Part shown: piece after piece, positions 44,417 through 53,934 of the stretch
Numbering within the stretch: position 1 is the stretch's first letter
Layout: every line of letters begins with the position of its first letter
Origin: JAHRAW01 sp965203265
GTDB lineage: Bacteria; Pseudomonadota; Gammaproteobacteria; Arenicellales; Poriferihabitantaceae
Length of the DNA: 64,000 nt
Direction: 5' to 3'
Assembly: GCA_965203265.1 (NCBI GenBank)
Contig: CBDBBV010000002.1
Coordinates: 1,550,001-1,614,000, forward strand
Notes under the pieces: generated by a model
Told to the model about the DNA's origin: nothing
What the model saw: the letters and a program-made list of their open reading frames with translations, nothing else
Databases searched by the model: none
Position numbers and translations under genes: made by a program

Positions 44417-45706
44417 TCAGGAGGAAGCTCCGGCGGTCAATTTCGCCTTGGCTTCCTGATAGACATACAAGGGTCGCGAGCCCTCGACGATGACCGACTC
44501 GTCGACGATCACCTTCTTGATTCCCGCGATGGACGGCAGTTCGTACATGGTTTCCAGCAGGGCATTTTCGAGAATCGAGCGCAGGCCGCGCGCGCCGGCC
44601 TTTCGTTCCATCGCCTTTTTGGCGATCTGGCGCAGCGCTTCGGGGCGGAATTCCAGTTCGACCCCCTCCAGTTTGAACAATTTGGCGTATTGCTTGGTGA
44701 GGGCGTTGCGCGGCTCGGTGAGAATGCGAATGAGCGCCAACTCGTCCAACTCCTCCAGAGTCGCGACCACCGGCAGGCGGCCGATGAATTCGGGGATCAA
44801 GCCGTATTTGATCAGATCTTCGGGTTCCAGTTCCTGCAGCAGTTCGTTGGCGCGCTCACCGGCGGTTTTTTCCCGAATATCGGCGCCGAAGCCGATGCCG
44901 GATTTTTCCGTGCGCCCCTGAATGACCTTTTCCAGCCCGGCGAAGGCGCCGCCGCAGATGAACAGGATATTGCGCGTGTCCACCTGCAGAAATTCCTGCT
45001 GGGGATGCTTGCGCCCTCCCTGAGGCGGGATGGAGGCGACGGTGCCCTCGACCAGCTTCAACAGCGCCTGCTGCACCCCCTCGCCGGAAACGTCCCGAGT
45101 AATGGAGGGGTTGTCGGATTTCCGCGAAATCTTGTCGATCTCATCCACATAGACGATGCCCTGCTGGGCTTTTTCGATGTTGTAGTCGCAGGTTTGCAGC
45201 AGTTTCTGGATGATGTTCTCGACATCCTCGCCCACATAACCGGCCTCGGTCAGGGTGGTGGCGTCGGCGATGGTGAAGGGAACATCGAGCTGCTTCGCCA
45301 ACGTTTCCGCCAACAGGGTCTTGCCCGAGCCGGTGGGGCCGATGAGCAGGATATTGCTCTTGGAAATATCCACCTCGCCGACCGCCTGTTCGTTTTCGAT
45401 GCGCTTGTAGTGGTTGTAAACCGCCACCGAGAGGGTCTTCTTGGCGACCTGTTGGCCGATGACATAATCCTCCAGGAAATTGTGAATTTCCGGCGGAGTG
45501 GGGAATCTCTTGGCGTCCCCCTGAGCATTCGCGCCGGCGCCGTTGCCGCCTTCATTGCGGATGATTTCGTTGCACAGCTCGACGCATTCGTCGCAGATGT
45601 ACACGGACGGGCCGGCGATCAGCTTGCCCACATCGTGCTGACTCTTGCCGCAGAACGAGCAATACAGCAGTTTGTCTCCCAACTTTACGGGTGGATTTTC
45701 AGGCAT
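44417..45706 (-). CDS. clpX: ClpXP protease ATP-binding subunit ClpX
   Basis: Unfoldase that feeds substrates to ClpP. The 429-residue protein has the N-terminal zinc-binding domain (CSFCGKSQHDV..CDECVELC), Walker A GPTGSGKT, Walker B IVYVDEIDKI, the pore loop GYVGED and the ClpP-contacting IGFGAD loop (the IGF motif). It is 82 bases after clpP on the same strand. Confidence 0.98.
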   Translation of the reverse strand: MPENPPVKLGDKLLYCSFCGKSQHDVGKLIAGPSVYICDECVELCNEIIRNEGGNGAGANAQGDAKRFPTPPEIHNFLEDYVIGQQVAKKTLSVAVYNHYKRIENEQAVGEVDISKSNILLIGPTGSGKTLLAETLAKQLDVPFTIADATTLTEAGYVGEDVENIIQKLLQTCDYNIEKAQQGIVYVDEIDKISRKSDNPSITRDVSGEGVQQALLKLVEGTVASIPPQGGRKHPQQEFLQVDTRNILFICGGAFAGLEKVIQGRTEKSGIGFGADIREKTAGERANELLQELEPEDLIKYGLIPEFIGRLPVVATLEELDELALIRILTEPRNALTKQYAKLFKLEGVELEFRPEALRQIAKKAMERKAGARGLRSILENALLETMYELPSIAGIKKVIVDESVIVEGSRPLYVYQEAKAKLTAGASS

Positions 45707-45788
45707 CAGGGAAGTACATGATTGCGTAACATAACGCGAGATTGCAGGGTTTTCCGGCTTTTTTCAACCCCTTTTCATTACACGGATG

Positions 45789-46415
45789 TCATAACCGAGT
45801 GCTCAGCACCGAGTCGATGATGCCGTATTCGGCGGCCTCGGCGGCGCTCAGAAAATAGTCGCGATCGGTGTCCTGACGGATTCGCTTGAGGGTTTGGCCG
45901 GTGTGCTCGACGAATATCCGATTGAGGCGCTCGCGCGCTTGGAGAATTTCGCGGGTATGGATTTCGATGTCGGAAGCCTGCCCCTGAGAGCCGCCCAGAG
46001 GCTGGTGAATCATCACTCTGGAATGCGGCAGGGCATGACGTTTTTTCGGCGTCCCGCCAGCCAGAATGACCGCGCCCATGCTGGCGGCCTGACCGATGCA
46101 CACGGTGCTCACATCGGGGCGGATGAACTGCATGGTGTCGTAGATGGCGAGCCCCGCCGAGACCACTCCGCCGGGGCTGTTGATGTACAGGGAGATGTCC
46201 TTCTCCGGATTTTCCGATTCGAGAAAGAGCAACTGGGCGACGATGAGATTGGCCATCTGATCCTCGCACTGCCCCACCAGAAACACCACCCGCTCCTTGA
46301 GCAGCCGGGAATAGATGTCAAATGCGCGCTCGCCGCGGCCGGTGGTCTCGATCACCATGGGGACCAAATTCAGGTTTTTCGGGCGGGTGGCGCCGGAATG
46401 TTCGTTGTTTTGCAT
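45789..46415 (-). CDS. clpP: ClpP serine protease subunit
   Basis: A 208-residue tetradecameric peptidase. Catalytic Ser in GQAASMGAV, His in LPHSRVMIHQP and Asp in DTDRDYFLSAAEA are all visible, with SLYINSPGG before them. I chose ATG 46415, which leads into the propeptide-like segment before LVPMVIETTGRGERAFDIYSRLL; the frame extends to 46505 without similarity. Confidence 0.97.
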   Translation of the reverse strand: MQNNEHSGATRPKNLNLVPMVIETTGRGERAFDIYSRLLKERVVFLVGQCEDQMANLIVAQLLFLESENPEKDISLYINSPGGVVSAGLAIYDTMQFIRPDVSTVCIGQAASMGAVILAGGTPKKRHALPHSRVMIHQPLGGSQGQASDIEIHTREILQARERLNRIFVEHTGQTLKRIRQDTDRDYFLSAAEAAEYGIIDSVLSTRL

Positions 46416-46501
46416 GTCGTTCAACCGATGATCACGCTCGCCGGGACGGGCATGGATGGAAAGGAAAATAGCGAAAAGGAAAAAGCGGCGGCTCGGCCGT
46501 A

Positions 46502-47803
46502 TCACTCGCCCGCGGGATTCATGAATTCCTGAAATGATACCTTCTTTTCGGTAACGGCGGCGGTTTCGAGCATGCGATCGACCACCTGTTCCTCCAGCAT
46601 CATCGCTTCGATTCGGCGCAATCTGGCGGGTTCGGAATAATGCCAGTTGATCCAGGCCGCGCTGTCATCGTAGTCGGCGGCCATTTCCTCGATCCTGCGA
46701 CGCAGATCGGCGCTATCCACCTTCAGGTCGAATTTTTCCATGATCTCGCGGGCGACCAAGCCGATCAGCACCTGTCGCTTGGCGTCGGCGGCGAAATGCT
46801 CGCGCTTGATCTGCTGTTTCGCCATCCCCTGCGCCGCCATTTGCTGCTCGACTGCCTTCATGCGCCGCTCGATTTCCGCTTCGATGAGCGCCGTGGGCAC
46901 CTCGATTTCATTGGCCTTCACCAGCTCGTCCATGACCCGATCGCGCAGCACGGCGCGCATTCGCGTGTCCAATTCGCGCTGCAGGTTGACCTCGATCTCC
47001 GCGCGCATCTTCTCCATGCCGCCCTCGGCAACCCCCAGTTTGCGTGCGAACGCCTCGTCGCACTCCGGCAACACCCGCCGCTCCACCGCCTTCACCACCA
47101 CCTCGAACGACGCCGCCTTGCCGGCCACCTCGCTACCGGAATATCTATCTGGAAAGGTGAAGGCGACCTGCTTGGCGGCACCGGCCTCGAGGCCGAGCAA
47201 CTCGTTCTCGAAGGGATCAAGCATATCCCCTTCCCCCAGCACCAACCGATGGTTTTCGGCGGATCCGCCGGCGAAGGGACGGCCGTCGATTGTGCCGTCG
47301 AAGTCGATGGTAATCCGATCTCCCTTTTCCGATTTTCCCTCCTTGGCGACAAAATCCGCGTGTTGCTTGCGGATGTTCAGCAAGGTTCGCTCCACATCCT
47401 CGGCGGTTACGGCGCAGCGCGGCTTTTCGATGGTTCTGCCGGCCAGCGTGGGGGAGGGGATGGGTGGATACAGTTCGACCGTGGCGATGTAGCGAAGATC
47501 GTCCCCCGGCGCAAACGGCTTGGGTTCGATGGACAGCAAACCGGCCGGTTCGATGGCCTCCTTGCCGAGCGCTTCCCGATAGCTGGTGTTGATGGTGTCG
47601 CTGACCACCTCGTCGGTTACCTGCGCGCCGTATCTCTTATCGACGATGCCGCGAGGAGCCTTGCCCGGGCGGAAACCGGGGATGCGCGCCCGTCTGGCCA
47701 GAGCGCGCAGGCGCTTTTCGATTTCCCGCTCGACCTCGGCGTGCGGCACGGAAACCGTGATCCTGCGCTCGATGGCGCCGGATTCTTCAACCGTTACTTG
47801 CAT
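46502..47803 (-). CDS. tig: trigger factor, ribosome-associated chaperone
   Basis: First chaperone met by nascent chains at the ribosome exit. The 433-residue protein has the ribosome-binding tip FRPGKAPRGIVDKRYG, a PPIase (FKBP-like) middle domain with DFDGTIDGRPFAGG, and the long helical arm domain. The start ATG at 47803 is 52 bases from the end of tRNA-Leu on the same strand, with no clear terminator between, so some transcripts could run from the tRNAs into tig. Confidence 0.97.
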   Translation of the reverse strand: MQVTVEESGAIERRITVSVPHAEVEREIEKRLRALARRARIPGFRPGKAPRGIVDKRYGAQVTDEVVSDTINTSYREALGKEAIEPAGLLSIEPKPFAPGDDLRYIATVELYPPIPSPTLAGRTIEKPRCAVTAEDVERTLLNIRKQHADFVAKEGKSEKGDRITIDFDGTIDGRPFAGGSAENHRLVLGEGDMLDPFENELLGLEAGAAKQVAFTFPDRYSGSEVAGKAASFEVVVKAVERRVLPECDEAFARKLGVAEGGMEKMRAEIEVNLQRELDTRMRAVLRDRVMDELVKANEIEVPTALIEAEIERRMKAVEQQMAAQGMAKQQIKREHFAADAKRQVLIGLVAREIMEKFDLKVDSADLRRRIEEMAADYDDSAAWINWHYSEPARLRRIEAMMLEEQVVDRMLETAAVTEKKVSFQEFMNPAGE

Positions 47804-47855
47804 GGTTACGATCGTCCGAAAAAAGAATGGTTCGAAGTTTGAATAACGATGAGAC

Positions 47856-47941
<86 letters not shown>

Positions 47942-47972
47942 CTACCTCGTCTTGCCGTCCACCGCGAATTGC

Positions 47973-48048
<76 letters not shown>

Positions 48049-48071
48049 TGACCGCGCCTCGCGCGCAAAAT

Positions 48072-48148
48072 TGGGGTGAACGATGGGACTCGAACCCACG
48101 ACGGCCGGAATCACAATCCGGGGCTCTACCAACTGAGCTACGTTCACC
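48072..48148 (-). tRNA. tRNA-His (GTG)
   Basis: 77 bases including the His-specific extra G(-1) that pairs with C73, giving an 8-pair acceptor stem GGTGAACG / CGTTCACC. Anticodon loop TTGTGAT reads GTG. CCA is encoded. Confidence 0.97.
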
Positions 48149-48192
48149 ATAATTTCATTCATCCGGCCTGCGCCCGCACATATAAGCTTTCA

Positions 48193-48269
48193 TGGCGCGC
48201 CCGACAGGATTCGAACCTGTAACCTACGGCTTAGAAGGCCGTTGCTCTATCCGATTGGGCTACGGGCGC
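48193..48269 (-). tRNA. tRNA-Arg (TCT)
   Basis: 77-base cloverleaf with encoded CCA. Acceptor GCGCCCG / CGGGCGC, anticodon loop CTTCTAA reading TCT, discriminator G. Confidence 0.97.
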
Positions 48270-48292
48270 AAAGATTGAAAATTTTACAAAAC

Positions 48293-48369
48293 TGGTCGGG
48301 GTAGAGAGATTTGAACTCCCGACATCCTGCTCCCAAAGCAGGCGCGCTACCAGACTGCGCTATACCCCG
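48293..48369 (-). tRNA. tRNA-Pro (TGG)
   Basis: 77-base cloverleaf with encoded CCA. Acceptor CGGGGTA / TACCCCG, anticodon loop TTTGGGA reading TGG. It is the first gene after the operon promoter. Confidence 0.97.
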
Positions 48370-48405
48370 CTTTTCGCCGACGGCGCATTGCGGCCACGGC
48401 GTCGA

Positions 48406-48434
48406 ACTATACGGATATCGCCCCCTCCGGTCAA
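48406..48434 (-). promoter_or_regulatory. sigma-70 promoter of the tRNA operon
   Basis: On the minus strand TTGACC and TATAGT are separated by exactly 17 bases. The expected start lies about 30 bases before tRNA-Pro. This is one of the best -35/-10 matches in the window, as expected for a stable-RNA operon. Confidence 0.75.
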
Positions 48435-48513
48435 TGGATGCGGGCTAGCCGGCGGCAGGTTGAAAAACACCGCGATACCCCCACTTCCCCGGCATTTCTC
48501 ACGCAACCCGACC

Positions 48514-50415
48514 ATGACCGCGAAATCCACCGTGGAAACCCATGCGTTTCAAACCGAGGTGCAACAGCTGCTGCATCTCATCATCCACTCCCTCTACAGC
48601 AACAAGGAGATATTCCTGCGGGAACTGATTTCCAACGCCTCGGATGCCTGCGACCGGCTGCGTTTTCTCGCGCTGACCGACAAAAATCTGTACGAGGAGG
48701 ATGACGCCCTCGGCATTCGGGTCGATGTGGACGGCAGGAAGAAAACCCTCACCGTGAGCGACAACGGCATCGGCATGAGCCACGCCGAGGTGATCGAAAA
48801 TATCGGCACCATCGCCCGCTCCGGCACGCGCAAATTTCTCGAGCAGATGGCTGAGAAAGACGCCCGCGACAGCGCCTTCATCGGGCAATTCGGCGTCGGC
48901 TTCTATTCGAGTTTTCTCGTTGCCAAGCGAGTTACCCTGCTCACCCGGCGCGCCGGTACGCCGTCCTCGGAGGGGGTCAAATGGGTTTCCGACGGCAGCG
49001 GCGAATACACCATCGAGCGCATCGACCGCCCCGAGCGCGGCACGGAAATCATCCTCGACCTGCAGCGCGAGCAGACGGAATATCTGGATCATCACCGCCT
49101 GCGCACCATCATCGCCACCTATTCCGACCACATCTCCCTGCCGATCCGCATGCCCAAAGCGCCCGATGGGGACAGTGAAAATCAGGCGCCCCAGTGGGAA
49201 ACCGTCAACACCGGCCGCGCCCTGTGGACGCGGGCGAAGGCCGAGGTCTCCACCGAGGAACACAATGCCTTCTACACCGCGCTCAGCTACGATCCGCAGC
49301 CGCCGGCACTCGTCCTGCACAATCGGGTCGAGGGGAAGCTGGAATACATCTCGTTGTTCTATGTGCCGGCGAAGGCGCCGTTCGACCTGTGGGATCGCGA
49401 GCAGCGTCGCGGCATCAAGCTGTATGTGCGGCGCATATTCATCACCGAGGACGCCAAGCAGTTGATGCCGAATTACCTGCGCTTCGTGCGCGGCCTCGTG
49501 GATTGCGCCGATCTGCCGCTGAATGTGTCGCGGGAATTCCTTCAGGAGAATCAGGCGATCGACAAGATTCGCGCCGCCTCGGTGAAAAAAGTGCTGGCCG
49601 AGTTGAAGCGAGTCGCCGACAAGGATGCGGACCAATACGCGGCGCTGTGGAAGGAATATGGCCGCGTGCTCAAGGAGGGGGTGATCGAGGATTCCGAAAA
49701 CCGCGACCACATAGTCGAGTTGTTGCGCTTCGCCTCGACTCACGGCGAGGGGGCCGAGGGAGGCGATGGGGAGGCGAGCCGTCCCCTGATCTCGCTGGAA
49801 GACTACTGCGCGCGCATGGCCGAGACTCAAAGGGCGATTTACTATGTGACCGCGGACAGCCCGGCGGCGGCGAGATCGTCGCCTCATCTCGAGATTTTCC
49901 GCAAGAACGATATCGAGGTGCTACTCCTTTCGGATCCGGTGGACGAATGGGTGGTCGGCCATCTCGGCAGTTATCGGGAAAAGCCGTTGCAGTCCATCGC
50001 CAAGGGCGATCTCGATCTGGGCGAACTCGAAGGCGGCGAGGAGAAGGAGCAGGAGCAGGCGGATCGATTGCAACCGTTGGTGGACAAAATCAAGTCGGTG
50101 CTGGCAGATCGGGTCAAGGATGTGCGGCTTTCCAATCGCTTGGTGGATTCGCCCGCCTGCTTGGTGGCGGATCAACACGATATAGGCGCCAACATGGAGC
50201 GGATTCTGCAGGCCATCGTCCAGGACGCGCCGAGCGCGAAACCGATTCTGGAAATCAACCCGCAGCACGCCATCGTCCAGCGCATCGACTCCGAAGGCGA
50301 ACTGGCGGAGGACTGGGCGCGGGTGCTGTTCGATCAGGCGGCGCTGGCGGAGGGCGCGTCTCTGCAGGATCCCAGCGGGTATGTGAGGCGCATCAACAAG
50401 TTGCTGGCGCAGTAA
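48514..50415 (+). CDS. htpG: molecular chaperone HtpG (bacterial Hsp90)
   Basis: ATP-dependent dimeric chaperone of 633 residues. The GHKL ATPase shows ELISNASDACDRLR, DNGIGM and GQFGVGFYSSFLV. The middle domain has the FYVPAKAPFDLW segment and LNVSREFLQEN with the ATP-contacting Arg, and the C-terminal dimerisation domain follows. Start ATG 48514 begins just before VETHAFQTEVQQLL; the frame extends upstream to 48388 but that part overlaps the tRNA operon promoter. Confidence 0.97.
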   Translation: MTAKSTVETHAFQTEVQQLLHLIIHSLYSNKEIFLRELISNASDACDRLRFLALTDKNLYEEDDALGIRVDVDGRKKTLTVSDNGIGMSHAEVIENIGTIARSGTRKFLEQMAEKDARDSAFIGQFGVGFYSSFLVAKRVTLLTRRAGTPSSEGVKWVSDGSGEYTIERIDRPERGTEIILDLQREQTEYLDHHRLRTIIATYSDHISLPIRMPKAPDGDSENQAPQWETVNTGRALWTRAKAEVSTEEHNAFYTALSYDPQPPALVLHNRVEGKLEYISLFYVPAKAPFDLWDREQRRGIKLYVRRIFITEDAKQLMPNYLRFVRGLVDCADLPLNVSREFLQENQAIDKIRAASVKKVLAELKRVADKDADQYAALWKEYGRVLKEGVIEDSENRDHIVELLRFASTHGEGAEGGDGEASRPLISLEDYCARMAETQRAIYYVTADSPAAARSSPHLEIFRKNDIEVLLLSDPVDEWVVGHLGSYREKPLQSIAKGDLDLGELEGGEEKEQEQADRLQPLVDKIKSVLADRVKDVRLSNRLVDSPACLVADQHDIGANMERILQAIVQDAPSAKPILEINPQHAIVQRIDSEGELAEDWARVLFDQAALAEGASLQDPSGYVRRINKLLAQ

Positions 50416-50450
50416 CCAAAACGGCAAGCGGCAGGCGACTAGCGGCGCGT

Positions 50451-51407
50451 CTAGCCGTGGGCGCCGATGTCTGGAGCGCTGCGGCGCGGCGTTACCAGCA
50501 CCATGCCCAGCAACATCAACGCCAGCGCCCCCCACACCCACAGGGAATGGCGCTCGGAAAAGAACACCATCCCCCAAAACACGCCGGCCAGAGTGATCAC
50601 ATAGCCGGCCAAACTGGCAAACACCGCGCCGGCCATTTTGATCACCAAGAGGAACATTATGTACGCCACGCTGCTCACCAGCATCATCGCCAGCATGGCC
50701 GTCTCGGCCGCGTCCAACGGCAGGTTGATGGGGTAGAACGCCTCCTCGGCGTACATCACCGGCAGCAGCATCAGCGCCGCGACGAACAACCCGCCGGTCA
50801 GCAGCCCGACCATATCGGCGTCTTGCGGGATGGATCGATCCACATAGACGTTTTCCAGCGTGTAGCAAACCGAGGCGATCAGAGGCAATATCAGCCAACG
50901 CGCCATGGACGGATCGGGCAAGCTGGCGTCGGGCGCGACCAACAACAGCATGGCGAGGAATCCCATGAGGACGCCGAGGAAACGCCACAGCCCGAAGCGA
51001 TCGATAGCCAACATCCACGACAACGCATATGTCAGCATCGGCACCAGCGCCACGGTAATCGCCAGCACGCCGGCGGGCACCTCGGGCGCCGCATAGAAAT
51101 AGAGCGTGGCGGGCACGGCGGTGCCGAAAATGGCGATGAAGCAGGCGTGCCTGCAGTTTGCGCCGCCGAAATGGAAATGGAAACGGAAGCGCCCCCCTCG
51201 CCGCCGTAGCAGAACGAAAACCAGCAACGCGAGGCCGCCGCCGAACGCCTGCCAGAAGGCCAGTCCGACCGGATGAGCCTGCCCCGAGGCGGCGATGCGG
51301 GCGAGGGAGAAGGTCATGCCCCAGATCACCCCGCAGGACAGCATGAGAATATAGGGAACGGCGGACGCCATCGCCCGCCGCGCCGGTTTCAGGGCATCCG
51401 TGTCCAT
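50451..51407 (-). CDS. EamA/DMT-superfamily transporter
   Basis: A 318-residue membrane protein with about ten helices. The first half begins ILMLSCGVIWGMTFSLARIA and the second has the EamA repeat with FFSERHSLWVWGALALMLLGM. A stretch of Arg/His-rich residues (LLRRRGGRFRFHFHFGG) forms a cytoplasmic loop. The frame opens at 51473, but ATG 51407 avoids overlap with tag and fits the first helix. The substrate is unknown. It differs from the other DMT gene of the window. Confidence 0.85.
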   Translation of the reverse strand: MDTDALKPARRAMASAVPYILMLSCGVIWGMTFSLARIAASGQAHPVGLAFWQAFGGGLALLVFVLLRRRGGRFRFHFHFGGANCRHACFIAIFGTAVPATLYFYAAPEVPAGVLAITVALVPMLTYALSWMLAIDRFGLWRFLGVLMGFLAMLLLVAPDASLPDPSMARWLILPLIASVCYTLENVYVDRSIPQDADMVGLLTGGLFVAALMLLPVMYAEEAFYPINLPLDAAETAMLAMMLVSSVAYIMFLLVIKMAGAVFASLAGYVITLAGVFWGMVFFSERHSLWVWGALALMLLGMVLVTPRRSAPDIGAHG

Positions 51408-51423
51408 GCGCAATCGCAAGGTA

Positions 51424-52005
51424 TCAGCGCCCCGGCTCGCCGAGCACGCGGTATCGGTGGCAATCGACGACATGGTCGTTGACCAAACCGGCGGCCTGCA
51501 TGAAGGCGTAGCAAATGGTGTCGCCGACGAAGACGAAGCCGACTTTCTTCAAGTCCGCAGCCAACCGCGCCGACAACGGCGTGGATGCCGGAACCTGCTC
51601 GGCGGAGCGCCACGCATTTTGCAACGGCTCGCCGTCCACATATTTCCACAACCAGCGATCCAAGGTCTCCCCCGACTCCCGCAGAGCCAGATAGGCGCGG
51701 GCGTTGGTCACAAAGGCGTTCACCTTGAGGCGATTGCGCACCAAGCGCGCGTCGCCGAGCAACTCGGCAATTTTGGCGGTATCGTAAGCGGCGATTCGGG
51801 CGGCGTCGAAACCATCGAAGGCGGCGCGGTAGGCATCCCGTTTTCGCAGAATGGTAATCCAGCTCAGGCCGGCCTGAGCGCCCTCCAAACACAACAGCTC
51901 GAACAACCGCCGGTCGTCGTGCAGCGGCACCCCCCATTCCCTGTCGTGGTATTGCCGATACAGCGGATCGTCCCCGCACCACCAGCATCGTTTCTTCTCG
52001 GCCAT
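51424..52005 (-). CDS. tag: DNA-3-methyladenine glycosylase I
   Basis: Removes 3-methyladenine from alkylated DNA. The 193-residue protein has the zinc ligands Cys7 and His20 near the start (KRCWWCGDDPLYRQYHDREWG) and His and Cys near the end (NDHVVDCHR). The LCLEGAQAGLSWITIL helix and VGFVFVGDTICYAFMQA are conserved. The start at ATG 52005 fits E. coli Tag (187 residues). Seventeen bases separate it from the DMT gene downstream. Confidence 0.96.
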   Translation of the reverse strand: MAEKKRCWWCGDDPLYRQYHDREWGVPLHDDRRLFELLCLEGAQAGLSWITILRKRDAYRAAFDGFDAARIAAYDTAKIAELLGDARLVRNRLKVNAFVTNARAYLALRESGETLDRWLWKYVDGEPLQNAWRSAEQVPASTPLSARLAADLKKVGFVFVGDTICYAFMQAAGLVNDHVVDCHRYRVLGEPGR

Positions 52006-52151
52006 GACTGCAATCCACTCACACTCCACGCGGCTGAAATTCCCGGCGATTGTACGAGATTGCGGGCGGCAACACAGCATTATGATGATCCGTCACCGCC
52101 GCCGTGCCGTGCTACACTTTCGTCTCCTCGACCCGTTCACCAGAGATCGCC

Positions 52152-52943
52152 ATGAAGAATCCCCGATTGCTCCTCTTGCTCGCCCTGTGCGCCGTGCCGC
52201 TAGTCGCCCAAGCGCAGCCGGAACTCAAGGGCACCCCCGAAGAATTGCGCGAATTCCTCCACCCCGAAGGCCGCCATGTACGCATCGAAGGCGAGGCCGA
52301 TCTCAAGGCGTATTCGGATCGAGCCATCGTCAGCTTGCTCATCACCACCGAGCACAAACTGCTGTCCGAAGCCATCAACGCCAACGCCGGATTACGCGAA
52401 ACCATCGTCCAACAACTCACCACCTCGGGCATCGCCGCGGACAATATAAAGAGCTCGCGATTTTCCACTTCCCCCCAATACGGCTGGTTCGGCGACAAGC
52501 CGAAAACCTTTGAAGTGGTCAACCGCATGGCGGTGCGCATCGCCACGGAAGCGCACCTCGCCGCCATCGCCACGGTGGCCGACGCCAATCCGGAAATCGA
52601 CCTGTCCGACCTGTCCTTCGAGCACACCAAGCGAGACGAATTCAACGAACAGGTCAAGATGGACGCCCTCGCCGATGTGATGCGGCAGAAGGCGCACTAC
52701 GAGGACGCCCTCGGACTGACCCTCATTGCGGTGAGTTTCGGCGATGCGCAGACCCACCGCTTTGCCACCGGCGGCGCGCGGGCGCTGGAGCAATCCGTGT
52801 CGTACTACAGGACCGAGTCATCGCTTGCCCGTTCGGTGGATGCGTATCCGCCGCAAGCGGTTACCGCCGCGCCGCGCGAGACTTCCTTCGACGAGGTGAG
52901 TTACGAGGCCAGTTTGTCCGTGTATTTCCGCATCGAGGAGTAG
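52152..52943 (+). CDS. periplasmic SIMPL-domain (DUF541) protein
   Basis: A 263-residue exported protein. The signal peptide is NPRLLLLLALCAVPLVAQA, and the mature chain has the SIMPL fold typical of oxidative-stress-associated DUF541 proteins (IEGEADLKAYSDRAIVSLLITTEHK, then repeated beta-alpha units). The function of the family is not firmly known. A TGCTACACT extended -10 occurs at 52110-52118, 34 bases upstream of the ATG. It is divergent from tag and 29 bases before the PhyH gene, with which it may form an operon. Confidence 0.88.
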   Translation: MKNPRLLLLLALCAVPLVAQAQPELKGTPEELREFLHPEGRHVRIEGEADLKAYSDRAIVSLLITTEHKLLSEAINANAGLRETIVQQLTTSGIAADNIKSSRFSTSPQYGWFGDKPKTFEVVNRMAVRIATEAHLAAIATVADANPEIDLSDLSFEHTKRDEFNEQVKMDALADVMRQKAHYEDALGLTLIAVSFGDAQTHRFATGGARALEQSVSYYRTESSLARSVDAYPPQAVTAAPRETSFDEVSYEASLSVYFRIEE

Positions 52944-52972
52944 CAAATAGCCATTCAACCGGTGAATCCGCC

Positions 52973-53773
52973 ATGCCCGACCATCTGAAAAATCTGAAAA
53001 GCGAGTACGAAAAACAGGGGTTCCTCTCCCCCATCGACATTATCAGCGCGCCACAAGCCCTGCGCCACCGCCGCATCATGGAGCAGGCGGAAAATCGTCT
53101 GGGCGCGGTGCACTATCTGGCGAAAATGCACACCATCCTACGCTCCCCCTACGAACTGGCGACTCACCCCGCCATTCTCGATGTGGTCGAGCAACTCATC
53201 GGTGCCGACATCCTGCTGTACAACACCACCTACATCATCAAGGAGGCTCATACCCCCACCCACGTGAGCTGGCATCAAGACCTCACCTACTGGGGGCTGG
53301 ACGGCGACGACCAAGTATCGGTATGGCTGGCGTTGTCCGCCGCCGACCGAGAGAGCGGCTGCATGAGAATGATCCCCGGCAGCCACGCCGCCGGACGGCT
53401 GGAACACGACACCTCGGCCGCGGACGAAACCAATGTACTGTTCCAGAGCCAGACGGTGCACGGGGTAGACGAGCAAAGCGCCGTGTATTGCACCCTCGCC
53501 CCGGGCCAAGCCTCATTCCACCACGGCTGGACCCTGCACGCCTCCCTGCCCAACCGCAGCGCCGACCGGCGCATCGGCCTCAACATCCAGTACATCGCGC
53601 CGCACATTTGCCAGACCAAACTGCCGGGCTACAGCGCCCTACTGGTACGCGGCGAAGACCGCTTCCACCACTACGCCACGGAAACCCCGCCAACTCGCGA
53701 TTTCGACCCCGAAGCGCTGGCGTGGCGCGAACAACAGGATCGCCTGCACGAAAGCATCGCCGGCACCGCCTGA
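52973..53773 (+). CDS. phytanoyl-CoA dioxygenase (PhyH) family protein
   Basis: A 266-residue Fe(II)/2-oxoglutarate dioxygenase. The iron ligands are His101 and Asp103 in SWHQDLTYW and the distal His in FHHGWTLHAS, with Arg following in SADRRIGLNIQY for 2-oxoglutarate. Family members hydroxylate fatty acyl-CoAs, ectoine, phosphonates and many secondary metabolites, so the substrate cannot be assigned. It starts 29 bases after the SIMPL gene. Confidence 0.88.
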   Translation: MPDHLKNLKSEYEKQGFLSPIDIISAPQALRHRRIMEQAENRLGAVHYLAKMHTILRSPYELATHPAILDVVEQLIGADILLYNTTYIIKEAHTPTHVSWHQDLTYWGLDGDDQVSVWLALSAADRESGCMRMIPGSHAAGRLEHDTSAADETNVLFQSQTVHGVDEQSAVYCTLAPGQASFHHGWTLHASLPNRSADRRIGLNIQYIAPHICQTKLPGYSALLVRGEDRFHHYATETPPTRDFDPEALAWREQQDRLHESIAGTA

Positions 53774-53814
53774 CGGATCAAGTCGCCCTAGACGAGGGGC
53801 GAGGGGCGCGGGAG

Positions 53815-53863
53815 CAAAAAAGAAAAAAGGGGCGGTGGCGCCTTGAGGAAATCGCCACCGCCC
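53815..53863 (-). terminator. rho-independent terminator of the autotransporter gene
   Basis: Minus-strand hairpin with an 11-base stem (GGGCGGTGGCG / CGCCACCGCCC, 12-base loop, 53830-53863), followed on that strand by a T-rich run complementary to the A tract at about 53817-53828. It lies about 70 bases after the autotransporter stop. Confidence 0.85.
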
Positions 53864-53934
53864 TGAGCAAAGGTGCGGAATGGGATGGCGGGCGTCGCCA
53901 AATCAAGTCGCCCGCCGTCCGTAGCCTGTAACGG

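Noticed and set aside
47804..47855. Terminator between tRNA-Leu and tig
   Set aside because: A T run exists on the minus strand but no stable stem precedes it.
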